NCBI GenBank assembly: GCA_012511095.1
Contig: JAAZGT010000222.1
Coordinates: forward strand, 1-8,190
Origin: Alcaligenaceae bacterium
GTDB lineage: Bacteria > Pseudomonadota > Gammaproteobacteria > Burkholderiales > Burkholderiaceae_B
Direction: 5' to 3'
DNA length: 8,190 nucleotides
The notes below the pieces were generated by a model. That model saw nothing but the letters and a program-made list of their open reading frames with translations. It made no database searches and was not told the DNA's origin. Positions 1-7,061 of this stretch are shown here, one piece after another. Positions within the stretch are counted from its first letter, which is position 1. Every line of letters begins with the position of its first letter. A program made the translations under genes and the position numbers.

Positions 1-1
1 C

Positions 2-661
2 CTAGACTCCTACAAATTTAATCGGTTGCTCACCGCCGACACGACAAGAAGATGGCAATCCAGGAGTTAATAGAGGCTCTACCCCTTCATTGCTAACGCC
101 AAACATATCCATCGCCTCATCCATATCACGTACCGGCGGCTCAATCAGTGGTTTTGGCTCACATGGACTCATGGCTACAATCACGTCAAATAACGACGCA
201 TAGGGAATAGACTTTTCCTTGAGCTTGATACCTAAATGATTAATTACGCTCACCGCATCACTTAAAATCATACTTGCCACTTCATTCTCTACCTCAGATA
301 GAAACTCTAAAACTAAGGGAAGATAATCAGGCAGCTCATTTGCCCCTATCACTAAACCATGTCGCTCATACTCTGCAACCAAATCTACCATCGCGCGACC
401 ACGGTCACGGTCTTCACCATGGATGTGTTCGAATAGGTAAAGCGCTTGAGAACGGTTTAAATCAAACGTATTAACATAGTTCATCTGTAGCATTAAGAGA
501 TCGGTTTCCTCTAAGTAATTTAAAACCGACTCTAACTCCGCTTCATAACCTTTTAAAACGGGCAATTCACTAACCGCTTGGCGAATTTGTGGCAAACTTG
601 CTTTTAACTCTTCTGTTGGGTAGCGCAATAAAATCGATACCAATTTAAATAGCATATGCAT
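2..661 (-). CDS. narJ: NarJ, nitrate reductase molybdenum cofactor assembly chaperone
   Basis: Cytoplasmic chaperone that binds apo-NarG, supports molybdenum cofactor and FS0 insertion, and holds NarGH until it docks on NarI; it is not part of the final enzyme. The 219-residue protein is complete (stop at 2-4), a little shorter than E. coli NarJ (236). The family hallmark is at about residues 62-94: a YVNTFDLNR stretch followed by LFEHIHGEDRDRGRAMVDL. A second conserved block, NELPDYLPLVLEFL, lies at 108-121. The C-terminal tail (about 165-219) is Pro-rich and does not obviously match E. coli NarJ, which is usual for this variable end. The start at 661 has a strong Shine-Dalgarno, AGGAGG at 669-674, 7 bases upstream and inside the last codons of narH; the second Met at 655 is too far from it. 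The gap to narH is only 2 bases, so translation is probably coupled. narI should follow to the left. Confidence 0.95.
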   Translation of the reverse strand: MHMLFKLVSILLRYPTEELKASLPQIRQAVSELPVLKGYEAELESVLNYLEETDLLMLQMNYVNTFDLNRSQALYLFEHIHGEDRDRGRAMVDLVAEYERHGLVIGANELPDYLPLVLEFLSEVENEVASMILSDAVSVINHLGIKLKEKSIPYASLFDVIVAMSPCEPKPLIEPPVRDMDEAMDMFGVSNEGVEPLLTPGLPSSCRVGGEQPIKFVGV

Positions 662-663
662 AA

Positions 664-2241
664 CTAATCCTCCTCAACTTTAATGCGCTTAGCTTGATGC
701 TCTTTAAGCTGAGAACGTAGATCATGGAAAATAATCGGTGATGTTTTACGCTTACCAAAAAGCGAAGCCTCAGATTCCCCGCTGGAGCAACCGTTACCAA
801 AGCTAAAACCACAGCTACCTTTTTCATCGAAGGCGTATTTAGCTTGCTCTTTATGAGTCGTTGGAATGACAAAACGATCTTCATAATTAGCGATTGCCAT
901 GATTTGATACATCTCTTCAATCTGCTCAGGACTTAAACCCACATCCTTTAAAAGCTCCGGATTTTTGCGTTTATGAACAGTCTCTTCACGCTTGAATTGA
1001 CGCATAGCAATCATCGTATTTAACGCCTTTTTAATTGGCTCTATTTTGCCAGCCGTTAGGAGATTAGCTAAGTAACGTAAAGGGATACGAAGCTCATCTA
1101 AATTCGGCAAAATGCTGTCGCTTTCGCGCTTAATCTGACCTTTATTCATTGCTCCTTGAATCGGCGATAATGGCGGTATATACCAGACCATTGGGAGAGT
1201 GCGATACTCAGGATGCAAGGGAAAAGCTACCTTCCACTCCATGGCCATTTTGTACACTGGGGAACGTTGAGCAGCTTTAAGCCATTCCTCGTCAATCCCT
1301 TGCTCCCGTGCCTTTTTAATCACGACTGGATCATTAGGGTCTAAAAAGATATCAAGCTGTGATTGATAAAGATCCTGCGGATCTTCTACACTAGCTGCCT
1401 CCTCAATGCGATCAGCATCATAAAGCATCACACCTAAGTAACGAATACGCCCTACACAAGACTCAGAGCAGGCGGTTGGCATGCCCGCCTCGATACGTGG
1501 ATAGCAAAATGTACATTTTTCTGCTTTCCCACTGGTCCAGTTGTAGTAGATCTTTTTGTATGGACAACCTGATACGCACATTCTCCAACCGCGACACTTA
1601 TCTTGATCGATGAGCACTACGCCATCTTCCTCACGCTTGTAAATCGAACCAGAAGGACAAGAAGCGACACACGCTGGGTTTAAGCAATGCTCACAAAGTC
1701 GTGGCAAATACATCATAAATGTGCGCTCAAACTCACCATAAATTTCTTTTTGAATACCCTCAAATAACTGATCTTTTGAGCGTTTTTCAAACTCACCACC
1801 AAGATCGTCTTCCCAGTTTGGACCATGTTTGATCTTCTCCATCTTCTTACCCGTTAATACGGATACTGGACGCGCCACCGGTGACGTTTTCATCGATGGT
1901 GCATTTTGAAGATGCTCGTAATCGTAGGTAAAGGGTTCGTAGTAGTCGTCAATTTTAGGCATATTTGGATTTGAAAAAATCGATGCCAATACTTTTAAAC
2001 GATTACCTTGTTTGAGTTCGATGCCGCCGTTGGACTTACGTACCCAGCCGCCTTTCCATTTATCTTGATCTTCCCAAGCGGTAGGGAAACCTACGCCGGG
2101 TTTGGTTTCAACGTTGTTAAACCAAGCGTATTCAACCCCATCGCGACTCGTCCAAATGTTTTTACACGTGATAGAACAGGTGTGGCAGCCAATACACTTG
2201 TCTAGATTTAAAACCATGCCTATTTGAGCTCTAATTCTCAT
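664..2241 (-). CDS. narH: NarH, respiratory nitrate reductase beta subunit (iron-sulfur)
   Basis: Electron-transfer subunit of the cytoplasm-facing nitrate reductase; it carries electrons from the NarI haem b to the FS0 cluster of NarG. The protein has 525 residues (E. coli 512) and is complete. Four cysteine groups are visible: C16/C19/C22/C26, C183/C186/C191/C195, C216/C222/C226 and C243/C246/C258/C262. In the third group Trp219 stands where a fourth Cys would be (KCRGWRMC), the known feature that makes this cluster [3Fe-4S]; the other clusters are [4Fe-4S] by family knowledge. The N-terminus (GMVLNLDKCIGCHTC) aligns with E. coli NarH without a gap, which supports this start. A GAGGT Shine-Dalgarno at 2247-2251 sits 5 bases before the ATG. 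The last roughly 50 residues are more divergent. The gene lies 52 bases after narG and 2 bases before narJ in one operon. Confidence 0.97.
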   Translation of the reverse strand: MRIRAQIGMVLNLDKCIGCHTCSITCKNIWTSRDGVEYAWFNNVETKPGVGFPTAWEDQDKWKGGWVRKSNGGIELKQGNRLKVLASIFSNPNMPKIDDYYEPFTYDYEHLQNAPSMKTSPVARPVSVLTGKKMEKIKHGPNWEDDLGGEFEKRSKDQLFEGIQKEIYGEFERTFMMYLPRLCEHCLNPACVASCPSGSIYKREEDGVVLIDQDKCRGWRMCVSGCPYKKIYYNWTSGKAEKCTFCYPRIEAGMPTACSESCVGRIRYLGVMLYDADRIEEAASVEDPQDLYQSQLDIFLDPNDPVVIKKAREQGIDEEWLKAAQRSPVYKMAMEWKVAFPLHPEYRTLPMVWYIPPLSPIQGAMNKGQIKRESDSILPNLDELRIPLRYLANLLTAGKIEPIKKALNTMIAMRQFKREETVHKRKNPELLKDVGLSPEQIEEMYQIMAIANYEDRFVIPTTHKEQAKYAFDEKGSCGFSFGNGCSSGESEASLFGKRKTSPIIFHDLRSQLKEHQAKRIKVEED

Positions 2242-2281
2242 TTTTTACCTCATTCATCTATACTTAACGTCGTGAATGTTA

Positions 2282-2303
2282 AGCGGTTTATTGCTAAACT
2301 GCT
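2282..2303 (-). other. Stem-loop with GCAA tetraloop across the narG stop codon
   Basis: In the minus-strand RNA the arms AGCAGUUUA and UAAACCGCU pair over nine positions with a single A-C mismatch, closing a GCAA loop of the stable GNRA class. The narG stop UAG (2296-2294) is at the top of the 5' arm and loop. No U-tract follows, so it does not look like a terminator. A second six-pair repeat, CTTAAC at 2263-2268 with GTTAAG at 2278-2283, overlaps it by two bases, so the two stems compete slightly. A role in mRNA stability or in setting the NarG:NarH ratio is inference. Confidence 0.45.
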
Positions 2304-5300
2304 GCCGGCTCATCAAGCCAGTCCACACGATTCATTTTTCTAACCACGACAAACTCATCACGGTTTGCCCCAACTGTTCCGTAGTAGTTAAAACCATAGG
2401 CGTATTGCGCATAACCACCAATCATATGGGTTGGTTTAGTTACCGCACGCGTAACGGAGTTGTGAATACCACCACGATTACCAGTAATTTCTGAGCCAGG
2501 AACATTAATAATTTTCTCTTGAGCGTGATACATCATTGTCATGCCATCAGGAATTCGCTGACTCACAACGGCGCGTGCAGTGATGGTACCGTTAACGTTA
2601 AAGACCTCGATCCAATCGTTATCCACGATACCCGCTGCTTTTGCGTCCGTTTCACTTAACCACACATGAGGTCCACCACGAGAAAGCGTTAACATGCGCA
2701 GGTTGTCGGAGTAAGTACTATGAATACCCCACTTTTGGTGTGGTGTTAAGAAGTTAAGTACGATCTCCTGATTACCATTACCATGTCGACCAATCACTTT
2801 TTCAGTGGTTTTTAGATCAATTGGCGGTTTATACACGCAGAGCTGTTCGCCAAAGCTACGCATCCATAAATGATCTTGGTAAAACTGTTGACGCCCAGTC
2901 ATGGTGCGCCACGGAATCAGCTCATGAACGTTGGTATAGCCTGCGTTATAGCAAACATTATCACTTTCTACCCCAGACCAAATTGGTGATGTAAGGATCT
3001 TGCGTGGCTGTGCTTGTATATCTCTGAATCGAATCTTGGTATGCTCACTAGATGCGGCTAAATGCGAGTGATCGAGTCCAGTGTTTTCAGACAGTGCTGC
3101 CCATGCTTTTACAGCCACTTCACCGTTGGTTTCAGGTGCTAAGGTTAAAATCATCTCAGCGGCATCAATCGCGGTATCTAAGCGAGGCTGGTTTTTAGCA
3201 ACACCATCACCACCGCGGACTTTATTTAACTTACGGAGAAATTCAACTTCCTTAGCGGTTTCCCAGTTCATGCCCTTACCACCGTTACCCAATTTTTCTA
3301 ATAGTGGGCCAACGCTGGTGAATTTCTCATATAGTGCACCGTAGTCACGCTCTACCACGCTAACTTTAGGCATGGTTTTTCCTGGAATCGGATCGCACTC
3401 ACCTTTTTTCCAATCTTTAGGATCAAAAGCTTGGCCAAGCTCCTCAGGCGTATCGTGCATTAATGGCGTTAACACCACATCTTTGCGAACACCTAAATAA
3501 TCTTTAGCTAGCTCAGAGAACTTTTTCGCTAAACCCTTATAGATTTCCCAGTCAGTACGACTTTCCCATAATGGGTTAACGGCTTCTGATAAAGGATGAA
3601 TGAATGGGTGCATATCCGAGGTATTTAAATCATCTTTTTCATACCAAGTAGCTGTCGGTAACACCACATCTGAATACAAACAAGTGGTTGACATTCTGAA
3701 ATCAAGGGTGACTAATAAATCAAGTTTGCCCTCAACCGCCGGACGAACCTTAATCTCTTTTGGTTCAATACAACCTTCAGCATGGACCTCATCAATCGCG
3801 TTTTGAGTGCCTAAAAGGTATTTCAAAAAGTACTCATGACCTTTTGCTGAGGAGCCTAATAAGTTTGAGCGCCAAACAAAGAGGTTGCGCGGAAAGTTCT
3901 GAGGGTTATCAGGGTCATTACATGACATATCTAAAGCGCCAGACTTTAACTGCGATGCCACAAAGTCCCCCGCCTCTTGACCTGAGGCTTGAATCATGTC
4001 TGCCACATCAAGCGGGTTAGTTGTCAATTGAGGCGCTGTTGGTAACCAGCCCATACGCTCTGACTTAGCGTTGTAATCAATTAAGCTCATGTTTTCGATC
4101 TTGCCTAATTGATTCGGTGCAGCGATCTCATCTACACCTAGGGTCTCATGACGCCATTGACCAGTATGGTTATAAAAGAAAGAAGTACCATTCATTTGAC
4201 GTGATGGACGATTCCAGTCAAGACCAAAGGCTAATGGAGTCCAACCACTCTGTGGACGTAATTTCTCTTGACCCACGTAGTGACACCAGCCACCACCACT
4301 CTTACCGATACAACCACACATCATCAACATATTAATGATGCTGCGATAAGACATATCCATGTGATACCAGTGGTTTAAACCAGCACCCACAATCACCATG
4401 CTACGCCCCTCAGTATCGTGCGCATTTTGAGCAAACTCACGTGCAACCTGAATCACATCCTCTGCAGGCACACCAGTGATCTTCTCTTGCCATTTAGGAG
4501 TATAAGGTGCATCGTCGGCATAATCTTTGGCAGCGTTTTGATCACCCAAACCGCGCTCAATACCATAGTTCGCAACAATTAAATCAAATACCGTAGTAAT
4601 AAAACATTCATTACCGTCTTTATCAATCAAGCGCTTTACTGGTACTGGATGTGTGATGACTTCGTCTTGGTCTTTATCAAAATAGGGAAAAGCTACTTCT
4701 AAGACATCATCACGGCTATTAAGAATTGAAAGCTGGGCTTTATAATCTGTATTATCTGCACGTTGCTCTAAATTCCAACGTTTGTTATTGTCCCAGCGGA
4801 AACCAATAGAGCCATTAGGTACCACAAGTTCGCCAGTATTTTCATCAATAACAATCGTTTTCCATTCGCTATGTTGCTGCTCACTTACCTCACCCGCTAA
4901 ATGTGAAGCGCGTAAGAAATACTCAGGCTCATAATGCGCACCATTTTTAACTAAGCGCACAAGTACTGGCATATCAGTCAAACGACGACAGTAATCTTGG
5001 AAATATGGTGATGGATTATCAAGGTGAAACTCTTTTAAAATCACATGACCCATGGCCATTCCAAGCGCAGCATCGGTACCTTGCTTAGGAGCAAGCCAAA
5101 TATCACCGAATTTAGCCATTTCACCAAAATCACTAGAAACCGCAACGGTTTTGGTTCCCTTATAACGAACCTCAGTATAGAAGTGCGCATCAGGCGTACG
5201 TGTCATTGGGACGTTAGAGCCCCAAACTAAAAGATAATTTGAGTTGTACCAGTCAGCGCTTTCGGCAACGTCAGTCTGTTCACCCCATACCTGCGGACTT

Positions 5301-5977
5301 GCAGGCGGTAAGTCACAGTACCAATCGTAGAAAGATAATGGTACACCCCCCATAAGAGATAAATAACGAGTACCAGCGGCATAACTCACCATGCTCATCG
5401 CTGGAATCGGTGAAAAACCAATCACACGGTCTGGGCCGTAATTTTTAACTGTATGAGCATTGGCTGCCGCAATGAGCTCATACACCTCATCCCAGCTGGA
5501 ACGCACCATACCACCTAAACCACGACGTGATTTATAGGCTTTTAATTTTTCGGGATCATTGCTGATAGCAGTCCATGCACTGATTGGATCTTTAGTCTTA
5601 CGCTCATTACGCCATATTTCTGCTAAAACACCGCGAAGCATCGGGTATTTAACACGTTGTGCAGAATAAACATACCAACTATAGGAAGCACCGCGAGGAC
5701 AACCACGTGGCTCGTGATCAGGTAGATCGGGACGGGTGCGCGGATAATCCGTTTGCTGCATTTCCCAAGTGATCAAACCATTTTTAACAAAGATTTTCCA
5801 GCTGCAGGAGCCGGTACAGTTTACGCCGTGCGTCGAGCGCACTATCTTATCGTGTTGCCAACGACTACGATACGCATTCTCCCAATCGCGACTTTCATTA
5901 CTTACCGTGCCATGACCATCGGAGTAACTCGTTTCTTTCTTAAAAAAGAAATTTAAACGATCTAAAAAGTGACTCAT
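2294..5977 (-). CDS. narG: NarG, respiratory nitrate reductase alpha subunit (molybdopterin)
   Basis: Catalytic subunit that reduces nitrate to nitrite at a bis-molybdopterin guanine dinucleotide centre on the cytoplasmic side of the inner membrane, with electrons from NarH. The length is 1227 residues from the start chosen here (E. coli 1247). FS0 cluster ligands are His50, Cys54, Cys58 and Cys93 in HGVNCTGSCSWK and EPRGCPRG. The molybdenum ligand is Asp222 in YDWYCDLPPASPQ, equivalent to E. coli Asp222. Further conserved blocks are GAGLNHWYH (about 531-539), CGCIGKSGGGW (554-564), and a C-terminal dinucleotide-binding domain containing LTPHQKWGIHSTYSDN and MTMMYHAQE. The start at 5977 gives MSHFLDRL, which matches the family N-terminus and has AAGGA 7 bases upstream. 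An in-frame ATG at 5995 would add six residues (MSKECE) but places that ribosome binding site inside the gene. Expression is probably induced by low oxygen through the upstream region. Confidence 0.97.
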   Translation of the reverse strand: MSHFLDRLNFFFKKETSYSDGHGTVSNESRDWENAYRSRWQHDKIVRSTHGVNCTGSCSWKIFVKNGLITWEMQQTDYPRTRPDLPDHEPRGCPRGASYSWYVYSAQRVKYPMLRGVLAEIWRNERKTKDPISAWTAISNDPEKLKAYKSRRGLGGMVRSSWDEVYELIAAANAHTVKNYGPDRVIGFSPIPAMSMVSYAAGTRYLSLMGGVPLSFYDWYCDLPPASPQVWGEQTDVAESADWYNSNYLLVWGSNVPMTRTPDAHFYTEVRYKGTKTVAVSSDFGEMAKFGDIWLAPKQGTDAALGMAMGHVILKEFHLDNPSPYFQDYCRRLTDMPVLVRLVKNGAHYEPEYFLRASHLAGEVSEQQHSEWKTIVIDENTGELVVPNGSIGFRWDNNKRWNLEQRADNTDYKAQLSILNSRDDVLEVAFPYFDKDQDEVITHPVPVKRLIDKDGNECFITTVFDLIVANYGIERGLGDQNAAKDYADDAPYTPKWQEKITGVPAEDVIQVAREFAQNAHDTEGRSMVIVGAGLNHWYHMDMSYRSIINMLMMCGCIGKSGGGWCHYVGQEKLRPQSGWTPLAFGLDWNRPSRQMNGTSFFYNHTGQWRHETLGVDEIAAPNQLGKIENMSLIDYNAKSERMGWLPTAPQLTTNPLDVADMIQASGQEAGDFVASQLKSGALDMSCNDPDNPQNFPRNLFVWRSNLLGSSAKGHEYFLKYLLGTQNAIDEVHAEGCIEPKEIKVRPAVEGKLDLLVTLDFRMSTTCLYSDVVLPTATWYEKDDLNTSDMHPFIHPLSEAVNPLWESRTDWEIYKGLAKKFSELAKDYLGVRKDVVLTPLMHDTPEELGQAFDPKDWKKGECDPIPGKTMPKVSVVERDYGALYEKFTSVGPLLEKLGNGGKGMNWETAKEVEFLRKLNKVRGGDGVAKNQPRLDTAIDAAEMILTLAPETNGEVAVKAWAALSENTGLDHSHLAASSEHTKIRFRDIQAQPRKILTSPIWSGVESDNVCYNAGYTNVHELIPWRTMTGRQQFYQDHLWMRSFGEQLCVYKPPIDLKTTEKVIGRHGNGNQEIVLNFLTPHQKWGIHSTYSDNLRMLTLSRGGPHVWLSETDAKAAGIVDNDWIEVFNVNGTITARAVVSQRIPDGMTMMYHAQEKIINVPGSEITGNRGGIHNSVTRAVTKPTHMIGGYAQYAYGFNYYGTVGANRDEFVVVRKMNRVDWLDEPAAV

Positions 5978-5984
5978 TTCACAT

Positions 5985-5989
5985 TCCTT
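5985..5989 (-). promoter_or_regulatory. Shine-Dalgarno AAGGA that fixes the narG start
   Basis: AAGGA on the minus strand, 7 bases before the ATG at 5977-5975. It lies inside the six-codon extension that would result from the upstream ATG at 5995-5993. That upstream ATG has no purine-rich site in front of it, so the shorter reading is preferred. Confidence 0.7.
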
Positions 5990-6028
5990 ACTCATTACAT
6001 TAATGATGTTTACACTGTAGCAATCTGA

Positions 6029-6047
6029 GTCAATTTAATATATTGAC
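6029..6047. repeat. Inverted repeat GTCAAT / ATTGAC near narG
   Basis: Perfect 6-base arms separated by 7 bases (TTAATAT), itself nearly symmetrical. It lies about 50-70 bases upstream of the narG start codon. The left arm contains a minus-strand TTGACT (6033-6028) that could act as a -35 element. It could be an operator for a dimeric regulator; the half sites point the wrong way for FNR. Confidence 0.4.
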
Positions 6048-6052
6048 CGCAT

Positions 6053-6066
6053 TAGCTAATCATCAA
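6053..6066 (-). promoter_or_regulatory. Candidate FNR/ANR-type site upstream of narG
   Basis: On the minus strand the sequence reads TTGAT-GATT-AGCTA. Against the FNR consensus TTGAT-N4-ATCAA one half is perfect and the other matches 3 of 5, with the expected T before and A after the core. Its centre is about 82 bases upstream of the narG ATG at 5977. FNR control of nar operons is well established in other proteobacteria. I do not see a convincing -10 at the spacing a class II site would need, so the assignment is tentative. Confidence 0.3.
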
Positions 6067-6143
6067 ATCTTTGTAATTAGTCCGACTAGTCATAAATAAC
6101 TAGAACGTTATATATGAGCTATCTATCGCAATTTAGATCTAAT

Positions 6144-6172
6144 AGCAATGCACTTGACGTTACGACATTGCT
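6144..6172. repeat. Inverted repeat AGCAATG / CATTGCT
   Basis: Perfect 7-base arms with a 15-base spacer, in the middle of the divergent region about 54 bases upstream of the methyltransferase -35 element. No U-tract follows on either strand. It may be an operator or chance; its function is unknown. Confidence 0.35.
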
Positions 6173-6225
6173 GCTTGAAACCCAGCCTGAATAACCCCTA
6201 AGTCATTGAAAAAATTAATTATATT

Positions 6226-6253
6226 TTGCAAATAGTGGGGTAAATGCTATACT
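6226..6253 (+). promoter_or_regulatory. Sigma70 extended -10 promoter for the methyltransferase gene
   Basis: The -35 is TTGCAA (6226-6231), followed by a 16-base spacer and an extended -10, TGC-TATACT (6245-6253, hexamer 6248-6253). Transcription should start near 6260, giving a leader of about 45 bases with A-rich sequence. This is the best promoter match in the window and implies that the gene is transcribed on its own, largely independently of oxygen or nitrate control. Confidence 0.65.
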
Positions 6254-6304
6254 GGCACTAAGTTTTATAGAAAAAAACTATCACTACAGGACAATAACTA
6301 AATA

Positions 6305-6970
6305 ATGTTAATCAATAAATTAATGCCAGATATTGAGACTCGCAAACTCACTATTGAAATCGGTGCGTTTACAGCTAAGCTCTGCGCTCTCAAGGATAAG
6401 ACACAATACGCTGACCCTGATGGGTCTGCTGAGCGTGCGGGCATTTGTGATGCTAGTTGGAGTCTTTTCGGGCAGTTATGGCCAGCGGGCAAGGTTCTCG
6501 CCAAGGCCATGAAAAAAATTAATTTAAAAGATAGGCGTGTACTTGAATTAGGTTGTGGATTAGCACTACCTAGTTTAATCTTAAAACATCGTGGTGCCGA
6601 TGTTACTGCAAGTGACTATCATCCCGTGAGTAAGCAGTTTTTAGCCTATAACTGTGAGTTAAATAATCTAGATAAAATCCCATTTATCCAACTTGATTGG
6701 GAAGAGCCACAAGTCGATAATAAATACGAGCTGATTATTGCCAGTGATGTACTTTACGACCCAGGCACTCCTAAACTCTTAGCTAATGCCGTTAAGGGAG
6801 TGGCTGCCGATCAATGTAAGGTATTAGTGACTTGCCCTGGCCGTGGTTATAAAAACCAATTTAGCCGTTTTATGAAAAAACTCGGCTTTAAACTTGAAGA
6901 AATACCAGTGGCATTTAGTGCCGACGAAGAAGCACCTTATAAAGGTCGTATCCTACGCTACCAACGATAA
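6305..6970 (+). CDS. SAM-dependent methyltransferase, family-16 / Nnt1-like
   Basis: A 221-residue soluble class I (Rossmann-fold) methyltransferase with no signal peptide or membrane segment. Motif I is VLELGCGLALPSL (79-91), the acidic residue at the end of strand 2 is Asp104 in TASDYHP, and SDVLYD (147-152) contains the DxxY signature of the family that includes lysine methyltransferases of the METTL20/21 type and the proteobacterial Nnt1-like group. Before motif I is the family block LFGQLWPAGKVLA (54-66). Near the C-terminus a PGRG motif (178-181) with FSRFMKKLGF resembles many uncharacterised proteobacterial members. The substrate cannot be read from sequence: a protein side chain or a small molecule are both possible. 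The ATG at 6305 has only a distant AGGA (6288-6291, 13 bases away); Met7 at 6323 is the alternative, and an in-frame stop at 6299-6301 excludes anything longer. It is monocistronic, divergent from narG and convergent with tssE. Confidence 0.85.
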   Translation: MLINKLMPDIETRKLTIEIGAFTAKLCALKDKTQYADPDGSAERAGICDASWSLFGQLWPAGKVLAKAMKKINLKDRRVLELGCGLALPSLILKHRGADVTASDYHPVSKQFLAYNCELNNLDKIPFIQLDWEEPQVDNKYELIIASDVLYDPGTPKLLANAVKGVAADQCKVLVTCPGRGYKNQFSRFMKKLGFKLEEIPVAFSADEEAPYKGRILRYQR

Positions 6971-6983
6971 CTTAATAAATATT

Positions 6984-7018
6984 GGGGATTATTAAAATAA
7001 ATAACGACACCCCTCTTT
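6984..7018 (+). terminator. Weak candidate terminator after the methyltransferase gene
   Basis: GGGG (6984-6987) can pair with CCCC (7010-7013), and inside this TTATT (6989-6993) pairs with AATAA (7000-7004). There is an uneven internal loop, and UCUUU follows at 7014-7018. The stem is interrupted and the U-tract short, so this is only a plausible terminator. It is the best candidate in the 91-base convergent gap 6971-7061. Confidence 0.3.
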
Positions 7019-7061
7019 ACTAAATAGATTACTGAGATTAAGCGGTTGTAGCAAAAGACCT

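Larger units (their letters stand above)
5978..6304. other. Divergent intergenic region between narG and the methyltransferase gene
   Basis: A 327-base AT-rich region with no credible gene. It must contain the narG promoter (leftward) and holds a recognisable rightward promoter. Short palindromic elements are GTCAAT/ATTGAC (6029-6034 and 6042-6047), ATTAGCTAAT (6051-6060), CTAGT/ACTAG (6086-6090 and 6099-6103), TTAGATCTAA (6133-6142) and AGCAATG/CATTGCT (6144-6150 and 6166-6172, 15-base loop). No clear NarL heptamer pair was found. No narK or regulator gene lies between the two divergent genes. Confidence 0.7.

Noticed and set aside
274..474. Plus-strand open frame of 66 codons opposite narJ
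   Set aside because: Antisense shadow of a well-supported gene, with no family resemblance and no ribosome binding site.
645..920. Minus-strand 91-codon frame overlapping the end of narH
   Set aside because: Out-of-frame shadow within the narH coding region; narH is intact through to its stop at 664.
2008..5956. Several plus-strand frames of 60-90 codons opposite narH and narG
   Set aside because: All lie antisense to continuous conserved NarG/NarH sequence and show no motif.
6234..6242. Possible NarL/NarP heptamer (TGGGGTA, one mismatch to AKNRGTA)
   Set aside because: Single imperfect copy inside the methyltransferase promoter spacer, with no partner in 7-2-7 arrangement.
6298..6510. Minus-strand 70-codon frame opposite the start of the methyltransferase gene
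   Set aside because: Antisense shadow; the plus-strand protein has clear family motifs in the same bases.
6972..6995. TTAATAA / TTATTAA inverted repeat after the methyltransferase stop
   Set aside because: Seven A/T-only pairs with a 10-base loop and no U-tract; too weak to call as a terminator.
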